DNA of 44,731 nucleotides from Vagococcus fluvialis bH819 (GCF_900163795.1 NZ_FWFD01000020.1:1-44731), one strand, 5' to 3'; shown: positions 8,321-18,682, counted from the first letter of the stretch. Program-made: numbers and translations. Notes: generated from the letters alone by a model not told the origin.

Positions 8321-9496
8321 TTATGGAAAAGAAAGTAAACCAAGCTCATACTTCCATTTAATTACTCTAGTTACTGATTCATCTATCCGTTTTTTTAGTT
8401 CTTCATTTTTGGCCATTTCTTCTAAAATAAAAGGTATTTGCTCTTGATAATGAGAGGTCATGACTAAATCATTCCCTGATAATATGGCATCTAAGGCACC
8501 TTCCTTTTGTGTCGTAAAATCTGTTAAGCCTGCCATATCCATATCATCTGTCATAATAACTCCTGAAAATTTTAAATCGTTTCTTAGTATATCATGTACC
8601 GGTTTTGATAAAGAAGATGGCTTTTTATCGTCTACATCTTTCAACACATTGTGAGAAACTAAGATACTATCTGCTCCAGCCCTTATCCCAACTTCAAAAG
8701 GTAACCAATCATTTTTTCGTAACTCCGCTGCTTTTCGATCATCATAAACAATTTCAGTATGGGAATCTTTATTATCTCCATAACCTGGAAAATGTTTTAA
8801 TGAATTACCGATTTTCTCTTCATTCATTACACTAACCATCGCAGCTATTGCTAAACTTGTTTCATCTGTCGGTAAACCCAAACTCCGATCATAAATAAAG
8901 CTTTCTTTTTCTGTTGAGACATCCGCTACCGGTCCTAAGTTCACATTAATACCAAGCTCCTTTAATTTTTCAGAACGTTCCTTCGTGTCTTTCTTAAGGC
9001 CCTCAAGACCATCTTCCTTATAGATTTCTTGCGGAGACTTAAAGGGTGTAGCGATGATATCTCTATTTGGACTGATACGAGTTACTGTTCCCCCTTCTTC
9101 GTCACTTGCAACAAGAAGAGGAATCCTGCTCTTCTTCTGAAAACCATTTATTTTATCTGTGAAACTAATCTTTGTTTCTTTTTCAACATCACGACCGAAT
9201 ATAACAACGCCACCTGGATTGTACTTTTCTATATCTGATAATACATTTTCTTCTGGAATTCTAATTAAAAATAATTGACCCACTTTTTCTTCCGCAGAAA
9301 GTTGATTGACGTAGTCAGTAATTTCTTCATTGCTTGACTTCCTTTTAGGTTGTTCTGTTTGTTTTACTTCACTTGTACTTGTTTGTTTTTTATTTGTTTC
9401 TTTAATATCTGTTTTTTGATATTCTTTGACTAATAAATAGCTGATACCACTTATCAAAAGAATGAATATCAAAATAATTTTATACTCTTTTTTCAT
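8321..9496 (-). CDS. GH3 family beta-N-acetylhexosaminidase, membrane-anchored (NagZ-like)
   Basis: A glycoside hydrolase family 3 enzyme, probably releasing N-acetylglucosamine from cell-wall muropeptides or glycans. Residues about 5-25 form a hydrophobic segment after MKKEYK, either a signal anchor or an uncleaved signal peptide (no lipobox is seen), so the enzyme likely works outside the membrane. The GH3 core shows KHFPGYGDNKDSH, the NagZ signature with the Asp-x-His acid/base pair, and VIMTDDMDMAG with the nucleophilic Asp. At 391 residues it contains only the (beta/alpha)8 domain and lacks the second domain of the longer Bacillus enzyme. ATG start with AGGAG seven bases upstream. A terminator hairpin lies immediately before the ribosome site. 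Confidence 0.88.
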   Translation of the reverse strand: MKKEYKIILIFILLISGISYLLVKEYQKTDIKETNKKQTSTSEVKQTEQPKRKSSNEEITDYVNQLSAEEKVGQLFLIRIPEENVLSDIEKYNPGGVVIFGRDVEKETKISFTDKINGFQKKSRIPLLVASDEEGGTVTRISPNRDIIATPFKSPQEIYKEDGLEGLKKDTKERSEKLKELGINVNLGPVADVSTEKESFIYDRSLGLPTDETSLAIAAMVSVMNEEKIGNSLKHFPGYGDNKDSHTEIVYDDRKAAELRKNDWLPFEVGIRAGADSILVSHNVLKDVDDKKPSSLSKPVHDILRNDLKFSGVIMTDDMDMAGLTDFTTQKEGALDAILSGNDLVMTSHYQEQIPFILEEMAKNEELKKRIDESVTRVIKWKYELGLLSFP

Positions 9497-9507
9497 TACT
9501 AACTCCT

Positions 9508-9540
9508 AAAATAAAAAGAAGCTAACTAAATGTCAGCCTC
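9508..9540 (-). terminator. Terminator after upp, directly before the GH3 ribosome site
   Basis: On the minus strand GAGGCTGAC (9532-9540) pairs with GTTAGCTTC (9518-9526), including two G-T pairs, followed by TTTTTATTTT. The T-tract runs straight into the AGGAG of the next gene, so no promoter can fit between them. Confidence 0.75.
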
Positions 9541-9555
9541 CTTATTTTTTGTTTT

Positions 9556-10185
9556 CTACTTAGTACCAAATAAACGGTCGCCGGCATCTCCTAAACCAGG
9601 AACGATATAACCAGCTTCATCTAATTTTTCATCTAATCCTGCTGTGTATATATCAACATCTGGATGTGCTTCTTGAAGGGCTTTGATACCTTCTGGAGCT
9701 GCAACAAGACAAACAAATTTAATATTGGTTGCCCCACGTTTTTTTAGAAGATCGATTGCCATAATAGCAGATCCTCCTGTTGCAAGCATTGGGTCAACTA
9801 CGAATAATTGACGTTCTGCAATATCAGCTGGCAATTTAACAAAATACTCAACTGGTTCTAGTGTTTCTTCGTCACGGTATAAACCTACATGACCAACTTT
9901 AGCAGCTGGAATTAATTCTAGCATACCATCTACCATGCCAATCCCTGCTCTTAAGATAGGAATAATAGCTACTTTTTTTCCTGATAATGTTTTTTGAATT
10001 GATTTACCAATTGGCGTTTCAATTTCAATATCTTCTAAAGGCATGTCACGAGATACCTCATAAGCCATTAACATAGCAATCTCATCGACTACTTCACGAA
10101 AAACTTTTGTTCCACAATTTTTCTCTCTTATAATTGTTAATTTGTGTTGAATTAGCGGATGATCAATAACTTGAAATTTTCCCAT
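9556..10185 (-). CDS. upp: Uracil phosphoribosyltransferase
   Basis: Salvages uracil to UMP using PRPP. The 209-residue length is standard. The PRPP-binding loop [11 protein letters not shown] (about 129-139) and the uracil-binding C-terminal end ([17 protein letters not shown]) are intact. ATG start with AAGGAG nine bases upstream. It follows glyA after a strong terminator at 10228-10257, so it is probably transcribed from its own promoter; TACAAT about 40 bases upstream of the start is a candidate -10, but the -35 is poor. Confidence 0.97.
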   Translation of the reverse strand: MGKFQVIDHPLIQHKLTIIREKNCGTKVFREVVDEIAMLMAYEVSRDMPLEDIEIETPIGKSIQKTLSGKKVAIIPILRAGIGMVDGMLELIPAAKVGHVGLYRDEETLEPVEYFVKLPADIAERQLFVVDPMLATGGSAIMAIDLLKKRGATNIKFVCLVAAPEGIKALQEAHPDVDIYTAGLDEKLDEAGYIVPGLGDAGDRLFGTK

Positions 10186-10227
10186 ATCGCGATTCTCCTT
10201 TAAAATTTATTCTTATCTATTGTATCG

Positions 10228-10257
10228 AAAAAATAGGCAATTGACTAGTCAATTACC
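10228..10257 (-). terminator. Terminator after glyA
   Basis: On the minus strand GGTAATTGAC (10248-10257) pairs with GTCAATTGCC (10236-10245) over a two-base centre, followed by TATTTTTT. It lies 7 bases after the glyA stop codon. Confidence 0.85.
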
Positions 10258-10264
10258 TAAAATT

Positions 10265-11503
10265 TTATTTATAAAGTGGATGTTTTTCTATTAGTTCTGA
10301 AACTGCTTCACGAATTTTAGACAGTTCGGCTTCAGTTTCGTAATTTGAAAGCGCATCAATTATTAATTCAGCAATTTTTTGAGCATCTTCTTCTTTGAAT
10401 CCACGAGAAGTAATCGCAGGTGTTCCAATTCGAATACCACTTGTTTCAAACGGACTACGACTTTCAAAAGGAATTGTATTTTTATTAACCGTAATATGTA
10501 CGCTATCTAGAATAGCTTCTGCTTGTTTACCAGTTAAACCAAATCCAGTCACATCAATTAATAATAAATGATTGTCTGTATCTCCACTAATTAATCTCGG
10601 ACCAGGTGTTTGATTAATCACGCGAGCCATTGATTTAGCATTACTTACGACTTGCTCACTATATTCTTTAAACTCAGGTAATAACGCTTCTCTAAAGGCC
10701 ACAGCTTTACCCGCAATAACGTGTTCTAAAGGTCCACCTTGAATACCTGGAAAAATATTACTATTAATTTTTTTAGCTAAGTCAGCATCATTGGTTAAAA
10801 TAACGCCACCGCGAGGCCCTCTTAGTGTTTTATGCGTTGTTGAGGTAACAACATCAGCATAAGGCATTGGATTTTGATGCAAGCCAGTAGCAACAAGTCC
10901 TGCTATATGAGCCATATCTACCATTAATTTAGCACCCACACTATCAGCGATTTCTCTAAAACGTTTAAAATCTATTTCTCTAGAATAAGCACTTGCACCT
11001 GCAACAATTAGTTTAGGTTGATGCTTTCTAGCTAAAATTTTGACGACTTCATAATCAATAACTTCAGTGACTGGATCTACACCATAGGAAACAAAATTGT
11101 ATGTTTTCCCACTAAAGTTAACTGCTGAGCCATGAGTTAAATGACCGCCAGCTGTTAAATCCATTCCCATAATCGTGTCACCTGGCTCAACTAAAGAAAG
11201 ATACGCTGCTGTATTGGCTTGTGATCCTGAATGAGGTTGTACATTGGCAAAATTAGCATCAAACAAATCACAGACACGATCAATAGCTAAATTTTCTACA
11301 ACATCGACAAATTCGCATCCTCCATAATAACGTCTACCTGGATATCCTTCAGCGTATTTGTTTGTTAAAACACTTCCTTGTGCTGCCATGACTGCTTCTG
11401 ATACAAAATTTTCTGAGGCAATTAGCTCAATAGTGTTCTCTTGACGATTTTTTTCATTTTCTATAGCATCCCACAAAACTGCATCTGATTTTTTATAATC
11501 CAT
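10265..11503 (-). CDS. glyA: Serine hydroxymethyltransferase
   Basis: A PLP enzyme interconverting serine and glycine and feeding one-carbon units to tetrahydrofolate. 412 residues with the typical N-terminal IELIASENF and YPGRRYYGG, and the PLP-lysine region [14 protein letters not shown] start at ATG 11503 (MDYKKSD) because GAGGTG lies nine bases upstream; a GTG at 11515 would overlap that ribosome site. It is the last gene of the tdk-prfA-prmC-sua5-glyA block and ends at the hairpin at 10228-10257. Confidence 0.97.
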   Translation of the reverse strand: MDYKKSDAVLWDAIENEKNRQENTIELIASENFVSEAVMAAQGSVLTNKYAEGYPGRRYYGGCEFVDVVENLAIDRVCDLFDANFANVQPHSGSQANTAAYLSLVEPGDTIMGMDLTAGGHLTHGSAVNFSGKTYNFVSYGVDPVTEVIDYEVVKILARKHQPKLIVAGASAYSREIDFKRFREIADSVGAKLMVDMAHIAGLVATGLHQNPMPYADVVTSTTHKTLRGPRGGVILTNDADLAKKINSNIFPGIQGGPLEHVIAGKAVAFREALLPEFKEYSEQVVSNAKSMARVINQTPGPRLISGDTDNHLLLIDVTGFGLTGKQAEAILDSVHITVNKNTIPFESRSPFETSGIRIGTPAITSRGFKEEDAQKIAELIIDALSNYETEAELSKIREAVSELIEKHPLYK

Positions 11504-11555
11504 TAATAAAAGCACCTCACATTCATTATTTACACATATTGTATCATAAAATAAC

Positions 11556-12587
11556 TTATTTTTGATATTTTTTTTGATTAGAAGCTTTCTTTAGTCGATT
11601 CATATAAGCTAAACCTTCGTCTTTTTCTGAATACGTTTCAGCTAATATAATATCTAAAGATGGAGTCTTCTCATCCAAACTCCTTAAACCAGCAAATAAA
11701 TGCTGCATTGCTTCTGTCACATTTCTATTTTTTGATAACAAATAAACATCATCATAATTAGTAACTTTAGACAGTTGTTTTTCATTAACTAGCAGACCAA
11801 CTTTTTTCTCGTTTATTCGATAATAATCAATCGCCTCTTGCCAATTACTTTCTAGATAATCAATCATAACAACTGGGGTTTTTGGTGAATAGTGCTTGTA
11901 TTTCATTCCTGGAGCTTTAGGTGCTTCTTTCTCGCTTAAGATATGTTCATCCATTAGAACTGGGCCAATGACTTCTTCTAGCTGTTTTTTTGTGATCGCT
12001 CCTGGTCTAAGAATAGTTGGTTGCAAGTTAGGTTGGGATAAATCTAAAACAGTTGATTCCACTCCGACTTGACAAGATCCACCATCCAAAACACCAAAAA
12101 TTTTACCTGCTAAGTCATGATAAACATGTTCTGCTGTTGTTGGACTTGGTAATCCTGATGTATTAGCACTTGGACCAACCAGTACTTTATCCGATTTTTC
12201 TATTAACGATAAGGTTAATTGATTATTCGGCATTCTGAACGCAGCTGTCTGAAGCCCACCTGTCACAACACTAGGGAGCACTTTTTCATTTTTTAACGGA
12301 AAAATTAAGGTCAACGGACCTGGCCAAAATGTGTCCATTAATTTTTGAGCTGTTTTTGAAAAATTCTCTACAAAAGTTAAAATTTGTTCAATTTCAGACA
12401 CATGAATAATCAGTGGATTATCACTTGGTCTTCCTTTAGCTTGGTACACATTTTTTACTGCTTGTTCATTTGTTGCATCCGCTCCTAAACCATACACAGT
12501 CTCTGTTGGAAAAGAAACAAGCTCTCCTGCTTTGATTGCTTCAACTGCTTCATTAATTTCTTTTGGATGGATTATTTTAGTCTCCAT
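11556..12587 (-). CDS. L-threonylcarbamoyladenylate synthase (Sua5/YwlC type)
   Basis: Makes threonylcarbamoyl-AMP from threonine, bicarbonate and ATP, the first step of the universal t6A37 tRNA modification. The N-terminal YrdC domain carries [14 protein letters not shown] and the KGRPSDNPL motif; the middle has PTILRPGAI. The roughly 120-residue C-terminal Sua5 domain begins after [12 protein letters not shown]. At 343 residues it is the long two-domain form, not the short TsaC form. Start ATG 12587 has AAGGAAG about eight bases upstream; GTG 12596 overlaps that site. The gene follows prmC by 15 bases, as in many Bacilli. Confidence 0.95.
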   Translation of the reverse strand: METKIIHPKEINEAVEAIKAGELVSFPTETVYGLGADATNEQAVKNVYQAKGRPSDNPLIIHVSEIEQILTFVENFSKTAQKLMDTFWPGPLTLIFPLKNEKVLPSVVTGGLQTAAFRMPNNQLTLSLIEKSDKVLVGPSANTSGLPSPTTAEHVYHDLAGKIFGVLDGGSCQVGVESTVLDLSQPNLQPTILRPGAITKKQLEEVIGPVLMDEHILSEKEAPKAPGMKYKHYSPKTPVVMIDYLESNWQEAIDYYRINEKKVGLLVNEKQLSKVTNYDDVYLLSKNRNVTEAMQHLFAGLRSLDEKTPSLDIILAETYSEKDEGLAYMNRLKKASNQKKYQK

Positions 12588-12602
12588 CGTTAGCACTTCC
12601 TT

Positions 12603-13448
12603 TTATATCACTTTTATCATTCTATCTTGTCGATTCATATCTTGAATAATTTCCACTTTTTTTTGTGGAAATTGTTCTTGAAAAATATCAGCTACTTGTT
12701 TTCCTTGTAGGTAGCCTATTTCTAAGTAAATTTTTCCATTCTCAGCTAAATGTTCTTTAGCTTCAACTGCTATTTTTTGATAAATAGCTAAACCATTATT
12801 TTCAGCAAATAATGCTGTTTTTGGTTCAAATTCACGAACTGATTGATCCATTACTTCCCATTCATCATAACTGATGTACGGCGGATTAGAAACTAGAATA
12901 TCAATTGATGAATTATGTTTGAAATGACTTAACACATCACTTTCCACAAAATTAATTGAGGCGTCTAGTAATGCAGCATTCTCTTCAGCAACATTTAGCG
13001 CACCCTTTGAAATATCTAGTGCGACGACTTCCCAACTAGGTTTTTCTAATTTCAAAGAAATCCCAATAATTCCTGTTCCTGTCCCTATATCTACCACTAA
13101 TTTTGAGCTATCTTCATTCTCTTGACAAATCATCTCGACTAGCTCTTCAGTTTCTGGTCTTGGAATTAAAGTATCTTCACTCACTTTAAATCGTCGACCG
13201 TAAAACTCACATGAGCCAATCAAATATTGAACTGGAACATGTTTAATAATCTGATTTATATCATTTTTATAACTGATGATTTCCTCAATAGGCATCACTT
13301 TTTTAAAGTTCAATAGTAACTCAGTTTTTGTCCATTTTTTTCGCTCTAATAAAAGATACTCAGCCACATAGACTTCTTCATTTTTTTTTTCTAAAAAAGA
13401 AGAAGCCCAATTAAGGACTTCGAAATATGTTTTTGACACATTAACCAT
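12603..13448 (-). CDS. prmC: Peptide chain release factor N5-glutamine methyltransferase
   Basis: Methylates the glutamine of the GGQ motif of release factors RF1 and RF2 using SAM. 281 residues: an N-terminal helical substrate-binding domain (about 1-90, with VPVQYLIG and TLIPRPETE) and a Rossmann domain with the SAM loop [13 protein letters not shown] and the catalytic NPPYIS. The ATG lies inside the end of prfA (overlap 13441-13448), so it is translationally coupled to the gene for its own substrate. Confidence 0.96.
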   Translation of the reverse strand: MVNVSKTYFEVLNWASSFLEKKNEEVYVAEYLLLERKKWTKTELLLNFKKVMPIEEIISYKNDINQIIKHVPVQYLIGSCEFYGRRFKVSEDTLIPRPETEELVEMICQENEDSSKLVVDIGTGTGIIGISLKLEKPSWEVVALDISKGALNVAEENAALLDASINFVESDVLSHFKHNSSIDILVSNPPYISYDEWEVMDQSVREFEPKTALFAENNGLAIYQKIAVEAKEHLAENGKIYLEIGYLQGKQVADIFQEQFPQKKVEIIQDMNRQDRMIKVI

Positions 13449-14511
13449 TTAATTTTTCCAACTGTTCTGTTTGATCATAAATAATTAATGCATCAATAAT
13501 TTCATCTACTTTACCAGCTAAAATTTGATCTAATTTTTGAATCGTTAAACCAATTCGGTGATCGGTTACACGGTTTTGTGGGAAATTGTATGTTCTGATA
13601 CGCTCTGAACGATCTCCAGTACCGACTGCTGATTTTCTAGTCGCATCATATTCACTTTGGCTTTCGCTAATCATTTGATCAAAGACCCTAGCACGTAATA
13701 CTTTCATTGCTTTTTCTCTATTTTTAAGCTGAGAACGCTCATCTTGCATCGCAACCGCAATTCCTGTAGGTGTATGTGTTAAACGGACAGCAGAGGCTGT
13801 TTTATTAACATGTTGTCCACCCGCTCCAGATGCATGATAAATATCTACACGAATATCTTTATCTGCTAATTCTAATTCTACCTCTTCAGCTTCTGGTAGA
13901 ACAACAACTGTGGCTGTTGATGTATGAACACGACCTTGAGATTCAGTCGATGGAATACGTTGAACACGGTGAGCGCCACTTTCATATTTTAGTTTAGAAA
14001 AGACACTTGTACCTGAAATCATGATAGTAACTTCTTTATATCCACCGATATCAGTGATATTAGCATCCATTACCTCAAATTTCCATCCTTGTGCAGCCGC
14101 ATAACTTTGGTACATCTCAAATAAATCACCAGCAAATAAAGCCGCTTCATCTCCACCAGCTGCTCCACGAATTTCCATGATAATATTTTTATCATCGTTG
14201 GGATCTTTTGGTAATAGTAAAATTTTTATTCTTTCTTCGATTTCATCTTTTTCTGCTTTATATTCAGATAGTTCTTCTTTTGCCAATTCTTGTAACTCAT
14301 CATCCAATTTTTCACCTAGCAGTTCCTCTGAATCCTTGATTCCTTGAATGACTTCTTTATAACGACGATATACTGCTACTGTTTCTCTTGTATTAGCCTC
14401 TTCCTTAGATAATTCCATAAAACGCTTTGTATCACTAACAACTTCAGGGTCACTTAATAATTCCCCTAATTCTTCATAACGATCTTCAAGAGATTGTAAT
14501 TGATCGAACAT
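13441..14511 (-). CDS. prfA: Peptide chain release factor 1
   Basis: RF1 recognises UAA and UAG stop codons and triggers peptide release. 356 residues. The GGQ loop ([15 protein letters not shown], about 230-245) is intact. The tripeptide stop-codon reader appears in [14 protein letters not shown] as P-S-T, within the RF1 P-x-T pattern. ATG start with AAAGGAAG upstream. First of the prfA-prmC-sua5-glyA series and preceded by tdk after about 40 bases. Confidence 0.97.
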   Translation of the reverse strand: MFDQLQSLEDRYEELGELLSDPEVVSDTKRFMELSKEEANTRETVAVYRRYKEVIQGIKDSEELLGEKLDDELQELAKEELSEYKAEKDEIEERIKILLLPKDPNDDKNIIMEIRGAAGGDEAALFAGDLFEMYQSYAAAQGWKFEVMDANITDIGGYKEVTIMISGTSVFSKLKYESGAHRVQRIPSTESQGRVHTSTATVVVLPEAEEVELELADKDIRVDIYHASGAGGQHVNKTASAVRLTHTPTGIAVAMQDERSQLKNREKAMKVLRARVFDQMISESQSEYDATRKSAVGTGDRSERIRTYNFPQNRVTDHRIGLTIQKLDQILAGKVDEIIDALIIYDQTEQLEKLNG

Positions 14512-14552
14512 TTAATTCTTCCTTTCTAATTGCTTTATTCAAATAAGATTTT

Positions 14553-15131
14553 TTAACGATCTATAATCGGTGGGTTTAAATAATGCTTTCTACAGACTGG
14601 AAAATAACTTTCATTTCCACCAATTTGAATTTGCTCACCGGTATAAACTGGTTGGTTATCATTCAGTCGTAAATTCATTGTTGCTTTTTTATGACAAAAC
14701 CAGCAAATTGTTTTTAATTCTTCAATTTTATCTGCATAAAGTAAGAGATACTTTGAGCCTTCAAATAGCTCATTTTTAAAATCATTTTTTAAGCCAAATG
14801 CCATCACTGGTATATCAAGTTCATCTACAACTTTTGCAAAAGCTATTACATGATGCTTTTCTAAAAATTGTGATTCATCTACTAGTATACAGTATGGTTT
14901 AAAAGGTAATGAGGCTATTTTATCATAAATATCAGTCTCATGAAAAATCGGGATGGCTTCTCTTTTTAAGCCAATTCGACTTGAGATAACCCCAACTTCA
15001 TCTCTCGTATCTAAACCACTTGTCATTAAAATAACTGGTTTATTCTGCTCTTCATAGTTATGGGCAACTTTCAAAATTTCAATTGTCTTTCCACTATTCA
15101 TTGCACCATGCTTAAAAAAAAGTTGCGCCAC
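14553..15131 (-). CDS. tdk: Thymidine kinase (type II)
   Basis: Phosphorylates thymidine to dTMP in pyrimidine salvage. 192 residues: P-loop GAMNSGKT (9-16), the Walker B-like DESQFL with the catalytic glutamate nearby, and a zinc-binding lasso with CWFC and a second cysteine in VCRKH. The start is GTG at 15131, giving MAQLFFKHG; the upstream GGGAAG/AGAAG is a modest ribosome site. It heads the tdk-prfA-prmC-sua5-glyA block. Confidence 0.95.
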   Translation of the reverse strand: MAQLFFKHGAMNSGKTIEILKVAHNYEEQNKPVILMTSGLDTRDEVGVISSRIGLKREAIPIFHETDIYDKIASLPFKPYCILVDESQFLEKHHVIAFAKVVDELDIPVMAFGLKNDFKNELFEGSKYLLLYADKIEELKTICWFCHKKATMNLRLNDNQPVYTGEQIQIGGNESYFPVCRKHYLNPPIIDR

Positions 15132-15229
15132 TTCTTCTACTTCCCTTCTTTATCCTATGATAGTATACTGTAATTTTCAAAAAAAAGCATTATCTTAACT
15201 ACAAAAAAACAAAATTATCTTAAAGTTCC

Positions 15230-15258
15230 TTTACTTTTTTTAGTTTTGTCGTTATAGT
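15230..15258 (+). promoter_or_regulatory. Predicted sigma-A promoter of the azoreductase gene
   Basis: -35 TTTACT (15230-15235), 17-base spacer, -10 TATAGT (15253-15258). The ATG follows 37 bases downstream with GGAGG before it. Confidence 0.55.
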
Positions 15259-15295
15259 ATTTACGGACTAACAAAAAATAAGTTGGAGGTAAATT

Positions 15296-15907
15296 ATGTC
15301 TAATCTTTTAGTTATCAAAGCACATCCATTAACAGCTAAAGAGTCACGCTCAGTAGCAACTTTGGAGTCATTCATTACATCATATAAGGAACACCAACCA
15401 AACAGTCAAGTAACTGTTGTTGATATATTTGAGGAAGATATTCCTGAGATTGATAAAGCATTATTCGAAGCTTTGGGAAAAGCTAATAGTAATCAGGAAT
15501 TAAGCACTGAGCAAGTAGCCAAATTAACTCGTTTTAATGAATTAACAGAACAATTTGTTAATGCTGATAAAATTATCATTGCTAACGCTTTATGGAATTT
15601 AAACATTCCCACACGTTTAAAAGCTTGGATTGACACCGTTGTTGTTAAAGGCAAAACATTCAAATATTCAGAAACTGGACCAGTTGGACTTGCATCCGAT
15701 AAAAAATTATTACATATTCAATCAAATGGCGGTTCTTTCCATGGAAGTGATCCTGCCACACAATATATAAAAACAATTTTTGGTTTTATGGGTGTCACGG
15801 ATATTCAACATATTTTTATTGAGGGCGTGGATCATCAACCGGAAAAAGCTGAAGAGATTATCGCTAAAGCTAAAAACGAAGCCATCACATTGGCTAAAAC
15901 ATTTTAA
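15296..15907 (+). CDS. azoR: FMN-dependent NADH-azoreductase
   Basis: A flavodoxin-fold reductase of the AzoR/AcpD family, reducing azo compounds and quinones with NADH. 203 residues beginning MSNLLVIKAHP (the FMN phosphate-loop strand). It has the family motifs NALWNLNIPTRLKAWIDTVVVKGKTF and the IQSNGGSF segment contacting FMN. Single gene with its own promoter and a terminator right after. The natural substrate is unknown for most members; quinone detoxification is likely. Confidence 0.92.
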   Translation: MSNLLVIKAHPLTAKESRSVATLESFITSYKEHQPNSQVTVVDIFEEDIPEIDKALFEALGKANSNQELSTEQVAKLTRFNELTEQFVNADKIIIANALWNLNIPTRLKAWIDTVVVKGKTFKYSETGPVGLASDKKLLHIQSNGGSFHGSDPATQYIKTIFGFMGVTDIQHIFIEGVDHQPEKAEEIIAKAKNEAITLAKTF

Positions 15908-15944
15908 TTAAAACTACTTATAACAAGAGTATTTACTAGTAAAT

Positions 15945-15978
15945 AAAGGAACTGTGATATAAATAATCACAGTTCCTT
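15945..15978. terminator. Bidirectional terminator between azoR and the AI-2E-family permease
   Basis: AAAGGAACTGTGAT pairs with ATCACAGTTCCTTT (14 bp) across ATAAATA-type loop sequence, with T after it on the plus strand. The right arm covers the stop codon of the minus-strand permease gene at 15967. Confidence 0.85.
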
Positions 15979-17121
15979 TTGTGCTTCCTCTTCATATAAT
16001 CCAGAAACTTCTTTATACCATGTAAAGGCATGGGTAATAATAACCTTCAAGGCAGCATAAGCTGGGATTCCTAAAATCACACCCATCACACCGTAAATTT
16101 TTCCAGCAGAAAGTAAAACAAAAATAATTGTTACTGGGTGAATTTCTAATTGACTTCCTAAAACAAGAGGAGAAACAAATTTCCCTTCGATTGTTTGCTC
16201 TAGAATAAAGACAACAATCACCGCAACCAACATTTTTGGTCCATCTACTAAAGCTAGGATAATCGCAGGTATTGTCGCTAAAGCCGAACCAACGTATGGT
16301 ATCAGATTTAAAAAACCTGCTAAAATGCCTAGTGCCACGCTGTATTTAAGCCCGATTACTGAAAAACCAATAATAAACATGACTGCTACTGCAAAAGCTA
16401 CAGTAACTTGACCTCTAACATAAGAAGATAATTGTTTGTTAATGTCTTTTAAAATATTAATCGTTGGTTTTCTAACTTTAGTTGGTAAAAACTGAGTCAC
16501 ATAAGGTGATAATTTTTTTCCATCTTTTAATAAATAAAAGAGGATAAAAGGCACAGTCAACACAGTAACTAAAATATTAGCTACCGCACCAACAACATTT
16601 CCAATTCCTACAAAAGCATTTTTAGAAACTGTTTTAGCAATTGTGTTGATTGAAGCAAAGAATTCATTTATAGCATTTTCTATTTGATCACTAAATTTAT
16701 CAAAAATAGAAGCATTGAAAAATTCAGTTGTTTTTACTTCAATTGTTTGCCAATAAGTTGGCCATTCATTTAAAAAACTAGTTGTTTGATGCTCTAATTT
16801 GGGAATGAGGATGATAATTCCCCAAGCAATCAAGCCAAGTATCAAAATGAAAAGCAATGAAATTCCTAAATTTCTATTGATACCTTTTCTTTCCATCATG
16901 TTTACAACAGGATTCAGTATGTAATACAGTAAGCCTGTAATAATAATTGGTAGGCTGACAATGCCTATAAATTGAGTAATAGGCTCAAATAAAGGTGATA
17001 CTTTGGTAAATGTTAAAATGATCAACAAACAAAGTAAGATAATTAAAAGTACCGTAACAAATTGATTATTTAAAAACCACCTTGAAAACCACGTTCCTCT
17101 TTTCTCATTTTCTGTTTTCAT
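15967..17121 (-). CDS. AI-2E (PerM/YtvI) family transporter
   Basis: A polytopic membrane protein of 384 residues. About eight hydrophobic segments are visible: two near the N-terminus (about 20-70), one around 80-105, a soluble loop of about 110-165, then a series from about 165 to 370. The end of the family domain shows the conserved FLNLIPYVGS and the EGKFVSPLVLG segment. Members have been linked to autoinducer-2 export or to sodium/proton exchange; the substrate here is unknown. ATG start with AGGAG nine bases upstream. It follows the PTS IIA-like gene by 15 bases and is probably co-transcribed with it. Confidence 0.9.
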   Translation of the reverse strand: MKTENEKRGTWFSRWFLNNQFVTVLLIILLCLLIILTFTKVSPLFEPITQFIGIVSLPIIITGLLYYILNPVVNMMERKGINRNLGISLLFILILGLIAWGIIILIPKLEHQTTSFLNEWPTYWQTIEVKTTEFFNASIFDKFSDQIENAINEFFASINTIAKTVSKNAFVGIGNVVGAVANILVTVLTVPFILFYLLKDGKKLSPYVTQFLPTKVRKPTINILKDINKQLSSYVRGQVTVAFAVAVMFIIGFSVIGLKYSVALGILAGFLNLIPYVGSALATIPAIILALVDGPKMLVAVIVVFILEQTIEGKFVSPLVLGSQLEIHPVTIIFVLLSAGKIYGVMGVILGIPAYAALKVIITHAFTWYKEVSGLYEEEAQKEL

Positions 17122-17136
17122 AAGATCCTACTCCTC

Positions 17137-17496
17137 TTACTCTACGCCGTATGTAATAATAGTTCCCTGTTTTACCACTGGTAATACAAAAGGTTCTACA
17201 TATAAAGCATTAGCTAATTGATCTTCTTCTTCACTATTTTTAAAAACAATTGAGACATGTCCCATTGCCTTCAAATGTTGATTCGCCACAGGACCAACTT
17301 GAATAACTCTATATTCCTGCTCGTCAAAGCGAATCATATCTCCCACTTTAACCTCTTTTATTTCTTGTTCTTCAAACTCTTGAATAATCGCATGTTTTTT
17401 TAATGCCTCTGTTGCACTTGTATCAAATAAAATTAATAAAGGCTCTTCCTTATTAATTGCTTCTGCTCCAATTGACTTTACGATCGATTGCATCAT
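17137..17496 (-). CDS. PTS glucitol/sorbitol-type IIA component, stand-alone
   Basis: A 119-residue protein resembling the EIIA-Gut domain, which accepts phosphate from HPr on a histidine. The segment VGPVANQHLKAMGHVSIVF holds the candidate histidines and the family's GH-x-(S/T)-(I/V)-x-F strand. No EIIB, EIIC or sorbitol-phosphate dehydrogenase gene is nearby, so a role in sorbitol import cannot be supported here; a phosphorylation-dependent regulatory role is possible. ATG with GAGGTG six bases upstream. The next gene is the AI-2E-family permease, 15 bases on. Confidence 0.8.
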   Translation of the reverse strand: MMQSIVKSIGAEAINKEEPLLILFDTSATEALKKHAIIQEFEEQEIKEVKVGDMIRFDEQEYRVIQVGPVANQHLKAMGHVSIVFKNSEEEDQLANALYVEPFVLPVVKQGTIITYGVE

Positions 17497-17611
17497 TTTC
17501 TACACCTCTTTTATAAATTTCAATACAAAATAAGTATAGCATACCTTCCCCTTTGAAAACTTTTTATCTGATTATCGAGTACGCTTTTTTTCTTAATTTA
17601 TTTTATTATGT

Positions 17612-17617
17612 TATAAT
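17612..17617 (+). promoter_or_regulatory. Predicted -10 of the lactonase gene promoter
   Basis: TATAAT preceded by TG with one base between (extended -10: TGTTATAAT). The -35 region is only T-rich. It lies 34 bases before the chosen ATG. Confidence 0.45.
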
Positions 17618-17650
17618 TTTCTTGATAATAAGGAAAGGGTGTTCATAGAA

Positions 17651-18676
17651 ATGCAAAAAATGATTCTAGGATCATATACTAAAAAAAAGAGTCAAGGGAT
17701 TTACACAATAGAACTAGATACAGCTAAAAAAGAATTGGTTAATTTAACTCCAATCATCAAAGAAGATAATCCAACATTCTTAGATGTGTCAGATAACGAA
17801 ACAATTTACGCCGTATCAAAAGAGGGGAATTTAGGTGGCGTTGCAGCCTACAAGAAGGAATCTAGTGGTTCTTATACATTTTTAAATCGTGTCACTGAAG
17901 AGGGCGCACCACCTTGTTATGTCGTAGTCGATGAAGCAAGACAACTAGTCTATGGCGCTAATTATCATAAAGGTCTCTTAACTTCATATACAATTAATGA
18001 AGATGGTGCTTTAACTTTAGCTGACCATATTCAGCACGAAGGAGATGGCCCTCACGAAAATCAAAACGGCCCTCATGCTCACTATTCTGATTTAACACCA
18101 GATGCTCGCTTAGTCGCTTGTGATTTAGGAAATGATACTGTTTACACATATGATGTTTCATCTGAAGGTAAATTAACTGAAGTTTCTAAATTCAAAGCGA
18201 AACCCGGAACAGGCCCACGCCATTTAGTTTTCCATCCAAATAATCAAGTAGCTTATTTATTTGGTGAATTATCTAGTGAAGTTATTGTTCTGTCATATGA
18301 TGAAAATACTGGTTCTTTTACAGAAAAACAAGTTATTTCAACATTACCAGAAGGGTTTTCTGATTTTAATGGCGGTGCTGCTATCCGTATTTCTCAAGAT
18401 GGTCACTTTTTATACGCATCAAATCGTGGTCATAATTCACTAGCTGTTTATAAAATTTCAGAAGATGGTTTAACAATCGAATTAATTCAATTAATTTCAG
18501 TTGAGGGCGATTTCCCAAGAGATTTTGATATCACACCAGATCAAAATTTTATCGTCTTAGCTAATCAAAATACAGATAATTTAACATTATTCGAAAGAAA
18601 TGAAGTAACTGGAGAGTTATCATTACTCCAAAAAGATATTTTTGCACCAGAAGTTGTATGTATCAAATTTATCTAA
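17651..18676 (+). CDS. Lactonase family beta-propeller protein (6-phosphogluconolactonase/YkgB type)
   Basis: A seven-bladed beta-propeller of the lactonase family (PF10282 type). Homologues hydrolyse 6-phosphogluconolactone or related lactones. Characteristic pieces are MILGSYTKKKSQGIY at the N-terminus, GPHAHYSDLTPD, GTGPRHLVFHPN, and GDFPRDFDITPD near the end, each marking a blade. 341 residues from the ATG at 17651, which has AAAGGG 11 bases upstream; a GTG at 17639 would sit in the ribosome site. A further ATG at 17660 is possible. No other pentose-phosphate gene is adjacent, so the pathway is inferred from the family. Confidence 0.85.
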   Translation: MQKMILGSYTKKKSQGIYTIELDTAKKELVNLTPIIKEDNPTFLDVSDNETIYAVSKEGNLGGVAAYKKESSGSYTFLNRVTEEGAPPCYVVVDEARQLVYGANYHKGLLTSYTINEDGALTLADHIQHEGDGPHENQNGPHAHYSDLTPDARLVACDLGNDTVYTYDVSSEGKLTEVSKFKAKPGTGPRHLVFHPNNQVAYLFGELSSEVIVLSYDENTGSFTEKQVISTLPEGFSDFNGGAAIRISQDGHFLYASNRGHNSLAVYKISEDGLTIELIQLISVEGDFPRDFDITPDQNFIVLANQNTDNLTLFERNEVTGELSLLQKDIFAPEVVCIKFI

Positions 18677-18682
18677 ATATTA

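Noticed and set aside
10486-11560. Riboswitch before glyA or upp
   Set aside because: The intergenic stretches are only about 50-80 bases and hold terminators and ribosome sites but no conserved aptamer-like sequence.
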